A stretch of DNA of 64,000 bases. It comes from Bacteroidales bacterium KA00344 (lineage in GTDB: Bacteria; Bacteroidota; Bacteroidia; Bacteroidales; Bacteroidaceae). The DNA is taken from contig KQ959462.1 of NCBI GenBank assembly GCA_001552765.1, positions 35,179 to 99,178 on the forward strand. Reading direction: 5' to 3'. The position numbers and the translations under genes were made by a program. This document shows positions 27,801-35,786 of the stretch, piece by piece. The notes below the pieces were generated by a model. That model was not told where the DNA came from and made no database searches. It was given only the letters and a program-made list of their open reading frames with translations. Within the stretch, counting starts at the first letter, position 1, and the number at the start of each line of letters is the position of its first letter.

Positions 27801-29454
27801 AAAAACCAAACGCCTCATCGTTTCTGCGAAAACAGAGGACGGCAAGCGCCTGAAAATAAAATTCAAGAAGTTGGACGACAACAAAATACGCATCAAGAAC
27901 AAGGTAGACTCGGCCACAAAGGTTAAAATCACCGTGACTCCGAAACCTGCACTCGATGACCAAAAATGGTATAAGACCGCCCAAGCCATTGCCCGTGTGG
28001 CGATGATGGTGCGCAGGGCCAGTATCTCCTATCGCAACCAATACTCCATGACGCTGCCGGGCTTCATGCCCAACATCGGCAACGCGTTCGGCCAGACCAA
28101 CAACGCGAGAGCCAATGCCCTTGCTCCCGGTCTCGACTTCGCGTTCGGACTGATTGGCGACAGCTACATAGAGAAAGCCCGCAGAAACGACTGGTTGCTC
28201 ATCAACGACAGCATTGCCACGCCGGCAACAACCAACCTGACGGAAGATCTGCAACTGCGCGCAACGCTCGAACCGGTTAAAAACTTGAAAATAGACCTCA
28301 ATGCCAGCCGAACGATGACCACCGCCAAGAGCGTGCAGTATATGTATGTCGGCAACCCGACCACCCAAACCGGCACCTTCTCCATGACCACCATATCGGT
28401 GAAATCGGCTTTTGAGGGTATGGGCAACGCCAAAAATGGATTCAGAAGCACCACGTTTGAGAAGTTCTGCCATGCGCTCAACGGTTTCCGCCAACGCGTC
28501 GAGGCCCGTTATGCCGGCACCGTCTATCCACAGGGCACCAGTCTGGCCGGTGAAACGTTCGACGCGGCCAATGGCGGGGTGAACGCCTACAGTGCCGACG
28601 TGATGATTCCGACATTCCTGAACACCTATACCAGCATGGGCGGAAGCGGATTTGATATATTCCCCGCCCTCAAAAAACTCCTGCCCAACTGGACCATCCA
28701 TTACAGCGGCCTTAGCAAACTGCCATGGTTTAGGGACATGTTTAAGAGCGTCAATATCAACCATAGCTACAAGAGCATCTTTGCCATAGGCTCCTATCAG
28801 AGCTACTCCACCTTCATGGAACTGATGGGACCGGGCATGGGATTCATTACCGACGCAACAAGCGGCTCTCCCATTCCCAACTCGATGTACAATATTTCTT
28901 CGGCCAGCATCAACGAATCGTTCTCGCCGCTATTGGGCATTGACGTGACCCTGCAAAACAACCTCACCGCTAAGATAGAGTATCGCCAGAGCAGGGTGCT
29001 CACCCTCTCCATGACGAGTATTCAGATGAACGAGGCCGTAAGCAAAGACTGGGTGATGGGCTTCGGCTACAAACTCAACAACTTCAACCTCTTCGGACGA
29101 CGGAACAGACGAGTGGTGAGGAGCAACAACAAAAAGCAAAACGACAACAATCAGGACAATAATTCCAGGAACAACACACGCGGAGGGGTGAATCACAGCC
29201 TGAATCTCCGCCTCGACCTGTCGTATAGAAAACAAGCCAGCATCACTCGCGACATTGCCACAATCACATCGTCGGCAAGCAGTGGAAACACGGCTTTCAA
29301 GCTGTCTTTCATGGCCGACTACACGCTTTCCAAACTCATGTCGGTCAGCTTCTATCTTGACAGACAGACAAACACTCCCATATTGAGCAGCAGCAGCTAT
29401 CCAACGACTATACAGGACTTTGGTCTCAGTTTGAAGTTCTCACTGACCCGCTGA
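21817..29454 (+). CDS. sprA: SprA/Sov, type IX secretion outer-membrane translocon
   Basis: This 2545-residue protein is the giant outer-membrane beta-barrel that forms the type IX secretion channel. It has a signal peptide (IILLMLGMTMVSSAV) and the two halves typical of SprA, each beginning with aromatic and charged beta-strand-rich sequence (for example KFSFTDMHFDLGPAEKIFGPGG and the NLNYNTDATFDFD-type block). The length is in the family range. A strongly basic, Lys/Glu-rich low-complexity segment at about residues 1905-2045 interrupts the C-terminal half. The final strand ends SLKFSLTR, as expected for a barrel. Its presence shows that the organism has type IX secretion, which may export the pectinases at the left end. 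It follows ruvA. Confidence 0.95.
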   Translation: MKIRKHYIIILLMLGMTMVSSAVVLPFFQVDPTQQNRKTANAAKPPSQPILENGDETPDSLINPRWKIQRTTPITYDDLEQNAMDLKRPEGLMYEVVYNDTIDRYIIGTKIGSTYLAAPIMMTPEEYMKWSEKHGRDAYYRSKNDEIYKTQGKEKFSFTDMHFDLGPAEKIFGPGGVRIKTQGTAELKFGATFKNIDNPSIPIRNRKVTTMDFDEKINLNVNGKVGDKVNMNLNYNTDATFDFDTQNMKLKYDGKEDEIIKLVEGGNVSFPSNSSLIQGASSLFGLRTDLQFGKLKLQLVASQKKSSSKSVSSQGGKQLTPFEISAADYEENRHFFLSQYFRNHYDDGMKTLPNLTTGVSINRVEIWVTNKNGTTTNTRNIVALTDLAESSNISNSMWTPSRTNVPSNTANTEYSTIVNQYADARSIDQASTVLDGAGLVGGVDYEKLQSARLLNSSEYTINSALGYVSLRSSLQTDQVLAVAYEYTYGGQTYQVGEFASDITDVNQALFVKSLKNTSNNPMQGNWDLMMKNVYYLASSVEKDKFRLDVKFQSDTAGVYLSYIPEQQVKNQTLIKVLGADRLDNNNKAHPNGYFDFVEGYTVSNGRVFFPSAEPFGRYLYNYLTSKGVSADKAQKYAFTELYDSTKTIAKQIAEKDKYLLQGQYRGTSANVISLGTYNVPQGSVVVTAGGVTLTEGADYSVDYSAGEVTILNQSIIDAGTSVNVSLESQSEYSQERKTMFGMNWEYDFSKNFQMSGTLQHLSEQALTTKVSMGMEPLNNTIWGLNINWKKESQWLTNMLDKLPFLHLTQPSQISFTGEFAQLLAGQSRGVQDNASYLDDFEGTTDKMDVSTPTNWILSSVPSMFPESRDRTGLTSGFNRSQMAWYTIDPLFTRRSSSLTPSHIKSDLDQLSDPYVREIYVRDLYPQRDQSSYSGATSTLPILNLAYYPNERGPYNFNPDLSPNGMLNNPRQHWGGMMRKLDTNDFEAANIEYIEFWMLDPFIKSSTQPNASEYGGDFYINLGEVSEDILHDGKKFYESGMPVDGSTNFSYTQWGKIPVQSTVTYAFATTNGSRKLQDVGYNGLNDGEEQQFETYQDFLKQIQGKVNAAVWDSIWADPANDNYHYFRGSDLDRMEASILRRYKYINNPQGNSPDNDSRTEGYDTSYKSTPDAEDINQDFTLNEYEKYYQYHVSVRPEDLVVGKNFIVDKRETNRTARNGKSPKLTWYLFRIPVKEFESRNGSISDFSSIRFMRMFLTNFEHPVVMRFASLDLVRGTWRVYEQNLDNSASTGSMTTASVSIEENNEKTPVNYILPPGISREQDPTQPQLVQANEQALDINVKNLSSGESKAVYKNTTHDLRQYKRLQMFVHANADEQNITNLQDGQLAVFIRLGSDYKSNYYEYEIPLKLTPPGRYDRMSRADCIAVWPEENMLDVPLSIFTALKKERNQQKGLGLASYNRPYEAYDSERPQNKITVMGNPTLGEVKTMIIGVRNLSADTKSGEVWVNELRLKEFNNSGGWAANGNLNVQMSDLGTMNVQGRYISQGFGGLEEGVNSRSKDDRSNFSFMTNVELGKFFPDKTKVSAPLYYSVTKQVTSPKYNPLDTDMELKDALDGAPTRAERDSIERIAVTKTINTNFSLSNVKVGIQTKRHPMPYDPANFSFFYSHSHTHSQGETTVYENEDNWRGGMNYSWTPVYRAWEPFKKVKGKSKWLDFPKRIGLNWLPQNVNFNTEITRSYYELQERDMEAMENANLPLVFAQQFLWNREFQLRWDFTKNLHMNFQSATHAEIEEPYTPVNKDLYPTQYEAWKDSVRRSIRQFGTPLDYQQNFTLSYQLPLNLIPIFDWMNSDATYNATYHWLRGTDLEDGTSLGNTIQNNRQLNINGSFDFVRLYNHSPFLKKANERFDKTPSRTEINKKKQDREKSRAEKKKQQEAEAKARKQAIADGKDPDEAVKQLRENYRKTAEKQTSLPKNKRSFEQEITLKPDTTIEVSHGKKTKRLIVSAKTEDGKRLKIKFKKLDDNKIRIKNKVDSATKVKITVTPKPALDDQKWYKTAQAIARVAMMVRRASISYRNQYSMTLPGFMPNIGNAFGQTNNARANALAPGLDFAFGLIGDSYIEKARRNDWLLINDSIATPATTNLTEDLQLRATLEPVKNLKIDLNASRTMTTAKSVQYMYVGNPTTQTGTFSMTTISVKSAFEGMGNAKNGFRSTTFEKFCHALNGFRQRVEARYAGTVYPQGTSLAGETFDAANGGVNAYSADVMIPTFLNTYTSMGGSGFDIFPALKKLLPNWTIHYSGLSKLPWFRDMFKSVNINHSYKSIFAIGSYQSYSTFMELMGPGMGFITDATSGSPIPNSMYNISSASINESFSPLLGIDVTLQNNLTAKIEYRQSRVLTLSMTSIQMNEAVSKDWVMGFGYKLNNFNLFGRRNRRVVRSNNKKQNDNNQDNNSRNNTRGGVNHSLNLRLDLSYRKQASITRDIATITSSASSGNTAFKLSFMADYTLSKLMSVSFYLDRQTNTPILSSSSYPTTIQDFGLSLKFSLTR

Positions 29455-29526
29455 TTGCGCCACATCCCTTGCCCAGGCCCACGTATTCTTTACACCTCAG
29501 CGCATGAGAGCCTGCGTTACGTGCCC

Positions 29527-29545
29527 GGCATACCATCGTTATGCC
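29527..29545 (+). terminator. Small hairpin after sprA
   Basis: GGCATA (29527-29532) pairs with TATGCC (29540-29545) over a 7-nt loop, 73 bp after the sprA stop. It is a weak terminator candidate without a T-run. Confidence 0.25.
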
Positions 29546-29729
29546 TAAACATCTCACAAGACCCGCCATCAGCCCATCGGTGGCTTCCAAAGGCTATACC
29601 TTTGTATCTCGTTGAGTTTTTCGGGATGTAGCAAATCTTCTCCTCACATATCACGAAAAACTAACCAATTCGATGCAACTTTTCAATAAACACGTTCATC
29701 ATCTCCACTGTTGATGTAAAATTTTCTTC

Positions 29730-30118
29730 ACCATAAAACAGTGCTTTCATTTTTCTGTTCCAGGTTATTCTGCCTGCTTTTTCCGGGCCAAATTATCATT
29801 CCTTCCGGCTTTATTTCCCCAAAACCGACTCATTCAACTATGAAAGTGTTGCGGTTAATATCTAAAGGCGTGGCGGTGGCTATCTAACGGCCACACCGAT
29901 AGGCCCGAACGAGATTGCGACTGAAGCCTAACCACACCTCGAATAAGCCTTAATCGCGCAGAGAATCATCATCCGTATTTTATAAAAGGAGTCCAAATAT
30001 CGACATCCTTCTGACTATCAGAAAGTTGCACAAACGCGCCAAATTTTGAAGAATTCTGACCAATGAGCTTTCTGTTTTCAAATAAGCGAAATTTGAGAAG
30101 GTGTTTGTCAATATTTTT
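29730..30118 (+). repeat. Intergenic repeat family, copy C (divergent)
   Basis: The tail is clearly related to the other copies: TTTTCAAATAAGCGAA at 30075-30090 and GGTGTTTGT at 30100-30108, preceded by AAATTTTGAAGAATTCTGACC, which aligns with copy E. The middle has ATTGCGACTGAAGCC and AATAAGCCTTAATCGCG modules. The head is only loosely similar and the exact head 16-mer is absent, so the left boundary is approximate. It lies between sprA and the TPR gene and points toward the latter. Confidence 0.6.
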
Positions 30119-30278
30119 AGAAGCCTTATACAAGACTGAAAACGTCTACTCCTGATGCAAGCATCCATGTTGTTCGCCTGTCAAACTAACGAGCATTCTT
30201 AGTATCAAGCATTTAAATCATAGGGTCTGCTTTAAGATTATTTTGACAATTAAAGGCATCGTTTTCATTTTTTTTAGG

Positions 30279-30286
30279 TAAGTTTG
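30279..30286 (+). promoter_or_regulatory. Promoter -7 box of the TPR protein gene
   Basis: TAAGTTTG ends 10 bp before the ATG at 30297, so the predicted leader is only a few nucleotides. Confidence 0.5.
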
Positions 30287-30296
30287 CAAATAAACA

Positions 30297-32015
30297 ATGC
30301 CTGATGTTATCATCATAGTAGCGATATGGGCCATCATGTTTATCGTGGCCTTTGTGTTCATCCCGTTGTGGCGACGACACCACGATGCGGAGAGCAGCCT
30401 CTATGCACGTACACAGGAAGACAATAAGCTCAGCGTGAGCAATGCCCTGAAAAAACTGAACTGCACACCCAAATGGGAGCGCAACCACGATGATCTCATT
30501 GCCCGCTACAATTATCAAAGCGGCCATTTCAACATTCGCCTGGAGAAAAACTCCCCCTATGTGCGACTGACATACCTGTTTTTCTTCGACACGGAACTTG
30601 ACAACATTGAATTGGTACGCAACCTGTGCAACCAATGCAACCTCAACACCGAAACTTGTAGAATAGTCTACTCCGTGAACGCAGACAAAGGTACGGTAGA
30701 CACTCACATTGTGAACGCCCTATTGCTGAACGACAGCAACGCGGAAGAGGTGATAGAACGGGCCATGCAAAATGTCTTCCGCTGGCAGCGCGTATTCGTG
30801 ATGCGCTTCAAGGCATTCAAAGAAGCCGGCGACAAAGCCCCCAACCGCGATGCCGAGAAACGCGACGCGTCGTGGAAGCGCGAACTGTTTCTGCTCAGAG
30901 AACTGGAGATGATGCATCAGGAAGACGGACCGGAATGGCACAACAACGACTTGTCGCCTATTCAGCTGCGCCAACTGTTGGCTTCGGGCATGGGCCTTGC
31001 CGACATTGTGCCGGCCCAACTGACCATAACGTGCGACGGGAAAACCGAAGTGCTCGATGACGCAGACGCCATTCTCAACTACAACGTGTCGAAGCCACTG
31101 ATACGAGACAATATATTCATACACCACTCGGCGGTGGCTCTCCTTACTTATTACGACCCGCACGACCCTGTGAAATTACGGCAGCTCACGCTGTGTTTCG
31201 GGCAGGAAGAGCAGACCGACGACACCCTCTACTATCGCATAACAATGGCATTGGCGCCTCTCTCGCTGAACGAAAACACAGAAGCTAACGAAATGCAGCG
31301 CCGAAAACTAATGAGCAGCGTGTTGCTGGGACACGACCTCACCCCTGTCGAGAAACGCCTGGCAGAGTTCAGATATGTGTGGAAAGAAGCAAGGGCCAAG
31401 TTGCGAAACGGACAAAACGACGACTTCACAGACGAAGAACGAATACTTTGTAACTTGCAAAACCCACAGCATGGACAGGTGTTGCTGCGCGGAAAGGCAC
31501 TGTTCGAACAAAAGAGATTCTATGAGAGTGTGCTGGTTTTGGAAAACATGTTCTATCTGCTGCAATCATCTTTCGAAAAGATGGAAACATCCGCACGCAA
31601 GGCGTTCATCGAGTTGTGCTATCTGATTGGCTCATGCTATACCCATCTGAACCAATATTGCAAAGCCAGCTATTATCTCCAACTCACCCTGTCAGCCCAT
31701 CGCATCACTTATATGCAGGCGTTCGTCAATTGTCTGGTCAATGGGCATGACTTTCGAGCCATGCTCTTCATCGACTCTTTTCTGCAGGAGCTGCAACCCA
31801 TAGTGAATGGGGAACGGCTGGAGGAGGCCTCCGGAGAAATGTATGAATTCTTCGCGTTTATAGGATTTCTGAAACGCCGAAAAGCCTTTTTACTGGTAAG
31901 GGCGGAACGCTATGGCGAAGCAGAACAGATACTGAAACAACTGCTTGACGACCCGGCCAACAGTGACTATGCACTGAAAGAATTAGTCTATATTCAGAAG
32001 AAGAAACAGAAATAA
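30297..32015 (+). CDS. Membrane-anchored protein with TPR-like C-terminal half
   Basis: I do not recognise a named family. The 572-residue protein has one N-terminal transmembrane helix (IIIVAIWAIMFIVAFVFIPLW) and a cytosolic remainder. Residues about 50-160 contain alternating strands and helices (YNYQSGHFNIRL, VRLTYLFFFDTELDNIELVRNLCNQCN) that resemble the YbjN or secretion-chaperone fold, an inference from pattern only. The C-terminal third has helical repeats with TPR spacing (GQVLLRGKALFEQKRFYESVLVLENMF, LCYLIGSCYTHLNQYCKASYYLQLTL, and RYGEAEQILKQLLDDP). Cardiolipin synthase follows after 93 bp in the same direction. A scaffolding role is possible. Confidence 0.75.
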   Translation: MPDVIIIVAIWAIMFIVAFVFIPLWRRHHDAESSLYARTQEDNKLSVSNALKKLNCTPKWERNHDDLIARYNYQSGHFNIRLEKNSPYVRLTYLFFFDTELDNIELVRNLCNQCNLNTETCRIVYSVNADKGTVDTHIVNALLLNDSNAEEVIERAMQNVFRWQRVFVMRFKAFKEAGDKAPNRDAEKRDASWKRELFLLRELEMMHQEDGPEWHNNDLSPIQLRQLLASGMGLADIVPAQLTITCDGKTEVLDDADAILNYNVSKPLIRDNIFIHHSAVALLTYYDPHDPVKLRQLTLCFGQEEQTDDTLYYRITMALAPLSLNENTEANEMQRRKLMSSVLLGHDLTPVEKRLAEFRYVWKEARAKLRNGQNDDFTDEERILCNLQNPQHGQVLLRGKALFEQKRFYESVLVLENMFYLLQSSFEKMETSARKAFIELCYLIGSCYTHLNQYCKASYYLQLTLSAHRITYMQAFVNCLVNGHDFRAMLFIDSFLQELQPIVNGERLEEASGEMYEFFAFIGFLKRRKAFLLVRAERYGEAEQILKQLLDDPANSDYALKELVYIQKKKQK

Positions 32016-32108
32016 GATGCCCTGCCGGCGGCAACAGCCCATTCTGAAGTCTCGGTGGCGGAGGCTTGCATTGTGCTTGCTGAGATGTAAAGAGAAAGAT
32101 TTGAAAAC

Positions 32109-33533
32109 ATGACATACCTGCATTGGATTTGGGGAGTCGTCTATGGTCTGATTGTCATAGGCGTGATGATAAGGGTGCTGCTCGACAATCGGCAACCTGC
32201 AAAGACAATGGCATGGATATTGGTGTTGTGGTTTCTGCCTTTATTGGGGCTTGTGCTCTATATCTTCTTCGGACAAAACACCAGGAAAGAAAAGCTCATC
32301 AGTCAGGGCTCGCTCGACCAACTGACCAAGCGGGCAATGACAGAATTCGTGGAGCAGCGTGATCTCCGGCTGCCCAAGTCGCATCAGCCATTGATGCGGC
32401 TTTTCAGAAATCAGAACATGGCATTGCCGTTCAAAAACAATGAGGTGGAGATTTTTACCGACGGTTATGAATTTTTCCCAGCACTTTTACGTGAGATCGG
32501 TAAGGCAAAACACCACATACACATAGACATCTATATTTTTGCCGATGACGAATTGGGCAATCTGATTGCCGATACGCTGATTGACAAAGCACGTGAGGGC
32601 GTGGAAGTGCGTGTGATCTATGATGATGTGGGGTGTTGGAACGTGAAAAATGCCTTCTTTGAGCGTATGCGCGATGGCGGTGTAGACGTGCATGCCTTTA
32701 TGCCGGTGAAATTCCCGGCCTTCACTTCTAAGGTGAATTACCGCAACCACCGCAAGCTCATAATCATTGACGGCAAGGTGGGATTTATCGGCGGCATGAA
32801 CATTGCCACCCGCTATGTCAGAGGCACTAAAAAACAAGAGTGGCGAGATACCAATCTGATGGTGAGGGGCGGAGGCGTGTATGGCATTCAGCATGCCTTT
32901 TTGGTGGACTGGTATTTTGTTGACCGCACCCTGATTACCAACCGAGAATATTATCCCGACCAAGATTGGCACATCTCCAACGACTGTCTGGCCCAAGTAG
33001 TGACGAGCAGTCCCATCTCCCCCTGGCCCGACATTATGCAGGGCTATGTGCGCATACTCATCGAAGCCCGACGGTACGTCTATATGGAAAGTCCATACTT
33101 TTTGCCCTCCAAACCGGTGCTTTTCGCCATGCAAACGGCCGCGCTGGCAGGGGTGGATGTTAGGTTGATGATACCCATGAAAGGCGATTCGAAGATTGTG
33201 CAATGGGCAAGTATCTCGTATGTCATGGAAACCATAGAGGCCGGCGTGAAAGTTTATCTATACAAAGACGGGTTCAACCACTCGAAAATGCTGGTCAGCG
33301 ACGACTGCATCTCTACCTGTGGCAGCACCAATATAGATGCACGGAGCTTTGAACACAACTTTGAATCGAATATATTTTTCTATGACAAGGGAATGGCACT
33401 GCGCATGAAAAAAATCTTCCTTGAAGACCAAAAACATTGCCTGCCGGTAGACGAGATGCTTAAAGCGAAACAACATTCATTCCTGAAACGGTTGAGAGGA
33501 AGCATATTAAGAATCGTAAGCCCATTGATGTAA
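32109..33533 (+). CDS. cls: Cardiolipin synthase, phospholipase D type
   Basis: This membrane enzyme joins two phosphatidylglycerol molecules into cardiolipin. The 474 residues begin with two transmembrane helices, the second in the PLLGLVLYIFFGQ motif typical of ClsA-type enzymes. Both HKD motifs are present: H214-x-K216-x4-D221 followed by GFIGGMNI, and H391-x-K393 followed by CGSTNID. The length and order match ClsA rather than the shorter ClsB. It may be cotranscribed with the TPR membrane protein upstream and converges on rsmD. Confidence 0.94.
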   Translation: MTYLHWIWGVVYGLIVIGVMIRVLLDNRQPAKTMAWILVLWFLPLLGLVLYIFFGQNTRKEKLISQGSLDQLTKRAMTEFVEQRDLRLPKSHQPLMRLFRNQNMALPFKNNEVEIFTDGYEFFPALLREIGKAKHHIHIDIYIFADDELGNLIADTLIDKAREGVEVRVIYDDVGCWNVKNAFFERMRDGGVDVHAFMPVKFPAFTSKVNYRNHRKLIIIDGKVGFIGGMNIATRYVRGTKKQEWRDTNLMVRGGGVYGIQHAFLVDWYFVDRTLITNREYYPDQDWHISNDCLAQVVTSSPISPWPDIMQGYVRILIEARRYVYMESPYFLPSKPVLFAMQTAALAGVDVRLMIPMKGDSKIVQWASISYVMETIEAGVKVYLYKDGFNHSKMLVSDDCISTCGSTNIDARSFEHNFESNIFFYDKGMALRMKKIFLEDQKHCLPVDEMLKAKQHSFLKRLRGSILRIVSPLM

Positions 33534-33608
33534 CCACCTTCTCACTCCTCTCTGATAAGGTACAAAATCCTCCCCAACAGTTCGCAGGAGCAGTCAAGCC
33601 AAAGACTG

Positions 33609-34139
33609 TTACTTGAATATGCTGAAGTTTACGCTCCCGTAGCTGCGGTGCTCCACAAAGTGTTCGTGGGTGGAAAAATCGTAATTCCGTCCATGTTCGA
33701 AAACGAAAACGCCATCCTCCTTCAACAACGCATATTGAAACACAAGGTCGGGAAGCGTTGCCAATTGTTCCAAAGCATAGGGAGGGTCGGCAAAAATAAA
33801 GTCAAACTGTTTGTGACAAGACTTTAGAAATCGGAAAACATCGCCCTTAACGAGGAAGTTTTCTGTAACACCGAGTTTCTGCATACATTGACCAATGAAG
33901 CGCGCATGGTCTCGATCGGCCTCAACACTCACCACAGACGCACACCCACGCGACAGTAATTCAAGCGATATGCTGCCTGTCCCGGCAAACAAATCGAGTG
34001 CGGAAGCATCAGCAAAGTCAATGTATCTATTCATCACGTTAAATATATTTTCCTTTGCAAAGTCTGTTGTAGGACGTGCCTTGAACGTTCGGGGCACATC
34101 AAAATGGCGCCCCTTATACTTTCCTGTTATAATTCTCAT
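33609..34139 (-). CDS. rsmD: 16S rRNA (guanine966-N2)-methyltransferase
   Basis: RsmD methylates G966 of 16S rRNA during small-subunit assembly. The 176-residue protein opens MRIITGKYKGR, the usual start, then RPTTDFAKENIFN, the SAM-binding motif LDLFAGTGSISLE, the acidic ribose ligand VEAD and the catalytic DPPY. The length is typical. It lies 52 bp downstream of the DUF3822 gene on the minus strand, so the pair is likely one transcript. I have seen this pairing in other Bacteroidota. Confidence 0.93.
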   Translation of the reverse strand: MRIITGKYKGRHFDVPRTFKARPTTDFAKENIFNVMNRYIDFADASALDLFAGTGSISLELLSRGCASVVSVEADRDHARFIGQCMQKLGVTENFLVKGDVFRFLKSCHKQFDFIFADPPYALEQLATLPDLVFQYALLKEDGVFVFEHGRNYDFSTHEHFVEHRSYGSVNFSIFK

Positions 34140-34191
34140 TGTCTCATTTACCTAAAAAATACAACTGCCGACGTTCCACACTCATGTGTCT

Positions 34192-34986
34192 TCATCCCAG
34201 ATAGAGCGTCAGCAAGTCCATCGTGACGCCCTTGATGTTTGTCATTGGTGCTCGGTTGAAATCTGCAGAAGGATTGATGGCACTCGTTTTCCGGATATGA
34301 AGGAGCAGCTGTTCCATCAGCATCTCGCGCTCAACAATGTCGCCGGAGAGATAAAGTTCGTCTTTCTGCTGGTCGAGTGCAAGCTCTTTCCACACGAAAA
34401 GGATGAAATAGAGCGCGTCCTTGCCATGCTTAACATCATATCGATTGCTGAAAACGAAACGGTTGCGCTCAAAGCTGAACAACTCCAACTGATGATCATG
34501 AAAGTGGGCAAACAGTTTCCGACGAATACCAATGAAGCTGCGCTGGTGCATATATCGCCACACAGGAAGCATCAAGGCCGTGAACTTGACGTCCGAATAA
34601 TGGTCTTCCACAACAAGTTTCAAATCCTTATTCACCGCAAACAATGCTACCGCCTTGAGGTCGGGCAGGACGTTGCTCATAACGACACATCCCTCCGTGT
34701 CAGGATAACTATGCCTATAAAGTGTTTCGCTGTCCTGCTCATGATATTCTTCGATGGGGAGCAACAACACGGGGGCATTGACCAAAACACGTGCACGGGT
34801 GGTGGGATGAAGCAACAATTCTTCCGTCTTGAAAGCTTCACGCAGATTGGCTGATATAGACACGCCGCTCTTAATGGTGTATGGGCTGAACGCTACTTGC
34901 TCTTCCAATCCCTTATCGGCTATTGCAAACGCTAATGAGCCCTTGCTCACACGGATTGTCATTCGGGGGGACTTGTTGTAATTCAT
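34192..34986 (-). CDS. DUF3822 family protein
   Basis: This 264-residue cytosolic protein appears to belong to DUF3822, a Bacteroidota family of unknown function commonly next to rsmD. The sequence shows two similar halves of alternating strands and helices: RMTIRVSKGSLAFAIAD near the start and KDLKLVVEDHYSD, then FAHFHDHQLELFSFERNRFVFSN. Repeated strand-turn-strand blocks like these are reminiscent of actin-like ATPase folds (PilM or FtsA type); this is an inference from pattern. It contains no clear Walker motif and no membrane segment. The upstream flank holds a 22-bp tandem repeat. Confidence 0.75.
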   Translation of the reverse strand: MNYNKSPRMTIRVSKGSLAFAIADKGLEEQVAFSPYTIKSGVSISANLREAFKTEELLLHPTTRARVLVNAPVLLLPIEEYHEQDSETLYRHSYPDTEGCVVMSNVLPDLKAVALFAVNKDLKLVVEDHYSDVKFTALMLPVWRYMHQRSFIGIRRKLFAHFHDHQLELFSFERNRFVFSNRYDVKHGKDALYFILFVWKELALDQQKDELYLSGDIVEREMLMEQLLLHIRKTSAINPSADFNRAPMTNIKGVTMDLLTLYLG

Positions 34987-35011
34987 AATTCAAAATTCAT
35001 AATTCATAATT
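34981..35011 (+). repeat. Short ATTCATAATT direct repeats
   Basis: Three closely spaced copies of ATTCATAATT-like sequence lie at and just after the start of the DUF3822 gene, next to the 22-bp tandem array. They may affect promoter spacing on the minus strand. Confidence 0.45.
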
Positions 35012-35032
35012 GGCAAAGCACCCGGCTTATGC

Positions 35033-35186
35033 AGTTCATGTTATCGGGCTTATGGCTTTATGATAGAGGTTTACATGCTTTGTGATGGGGTTTCTGTGGC
35101 TTGGTAACAGGGCATTTGTGGCTCTGTGATGGGGATTTTGCAGTTTTATGATAGGAGGTTTGCAGTTTTGTGGCAGATGATTTCCT
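35033..35186 (+). repeat. Degenerate 22-bp tandem repeat, about seven units
   Basis: Six consecutive units of exactly 22 bp run from 35055 to 35186, of the type GCTTTGTGATGGGGTTTCTG plus two bases, with a weaker seventh unit at 35033-35054. Units share GCTTT, TGATGGGG and a TTT-TG run but differ at several positions. There are no spacers, so this is not CRISPR. It sits in the gap between DUF3822 and the one-TM protein on the minus strand. Confidence 0.75.
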
Positions 35187-35286
35187 ACTTCCTGACAAAT
35201 GGATTTCTGATTGATGTCATCGGCATGGCTGAGAAATTCTATCCACTTGACTGAGTTTTGGCCTCTCGATCTCACTTCTCACAACC

Positions 35287-35769
35287 TTATTCCCAATTGC
35301 CAACATTGCCGTTGAACGCTACAACGTCACCAATTTTCAAACCGGGAAACTGTCCGGAAGCAACAGCTTTCTCGATGAGTTCTGCAATGGAATTGGCATC
35401 AAGTCCCTGCAAATATTCCTCGTAACCCGCACTACACTCCATAAGCGGAACATGACGCCCACTCTTACCAATAGCCGACGAAACTGCGAGTGCAAACGGT
35501 TTATTGTCGGAAAAAGGTATATACTTCAGCGAGTCGGCAAGCAATCCCACTTTGACAAGGGTGTCGAGGCTTCCCGTATAGGTGGCATGTGCGGTTTTAT
35601 ACGCCTCTTCCGCCACACGGATTTTTACCAGATACTGTTTCACGACCATCTCTCTCATGGCCCGTTCCTTCTCAAACCGGAGCGGACGATAGACGCTCAA
35701 GAAACAGAGTACCGCCAAAACCAGTACACAACCTGCAAGGAGATAATTATTTCTGGCATTGAACTTCAT
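35287..35769 (-). CDS. Small one-TM protein, pseudopilin-like layout, function unknown
   Basis: This 160-residue protein is not one I recognise. One hydrophobic helix near the N-terminus (NYLLAGCVLVLAVLCFLSVYRP) is followed by a long amphipathic helix (about residues 30-58) and then a small globular part. The stretch RVAEEAYKTAHATYTGSLDTL resembles the helix-to-YP turn of type II pseudopilins, although no prepilin peptidase site is present. The tail (about residues 115-160) has a short helix and GLKIGDVV. It may be extracytoplasmic. The gene precedes the DUF3822-rsmD pair on the minus strand with a 300-bp gap, and diverges from the helicase gene. Confidence 0.6.
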   Translation of the reverse strand: MKFNARNNYLLAGCVLVLAVLCFLSVYRPLRFEKERAMREMVVKQYLVKIRVAEEAYKTAHATYTGSLDTLVKVGLLADSLKYIPFSDNKPFALAVSSAIGKSGRHVPLMECSAGYEEYLQGLDANSIAELIEKAVASGQFPGLKIGDVVAFNGNVGNWE

Positions 35770-35786
35770 ATCTCACGTTTTATTAT

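Noticed and set aside
27682..28764. 360-codon minus-strand open frame inside sprA
   Set aside because: It is a shadow of the continuous SprA frame, favoured by the codon composition there.
35033..35186. CRISPR array
   Set aside because: Units are contiguous and degenerate with no spacers, and no cas genes are present.
35036..35275. 79-codon minus-strand frame over the 22-bp tandem repeat
   Set aside because: 22 is not a multiple of three, so the repeat would not encode a repeated peptide, and the product has no features.
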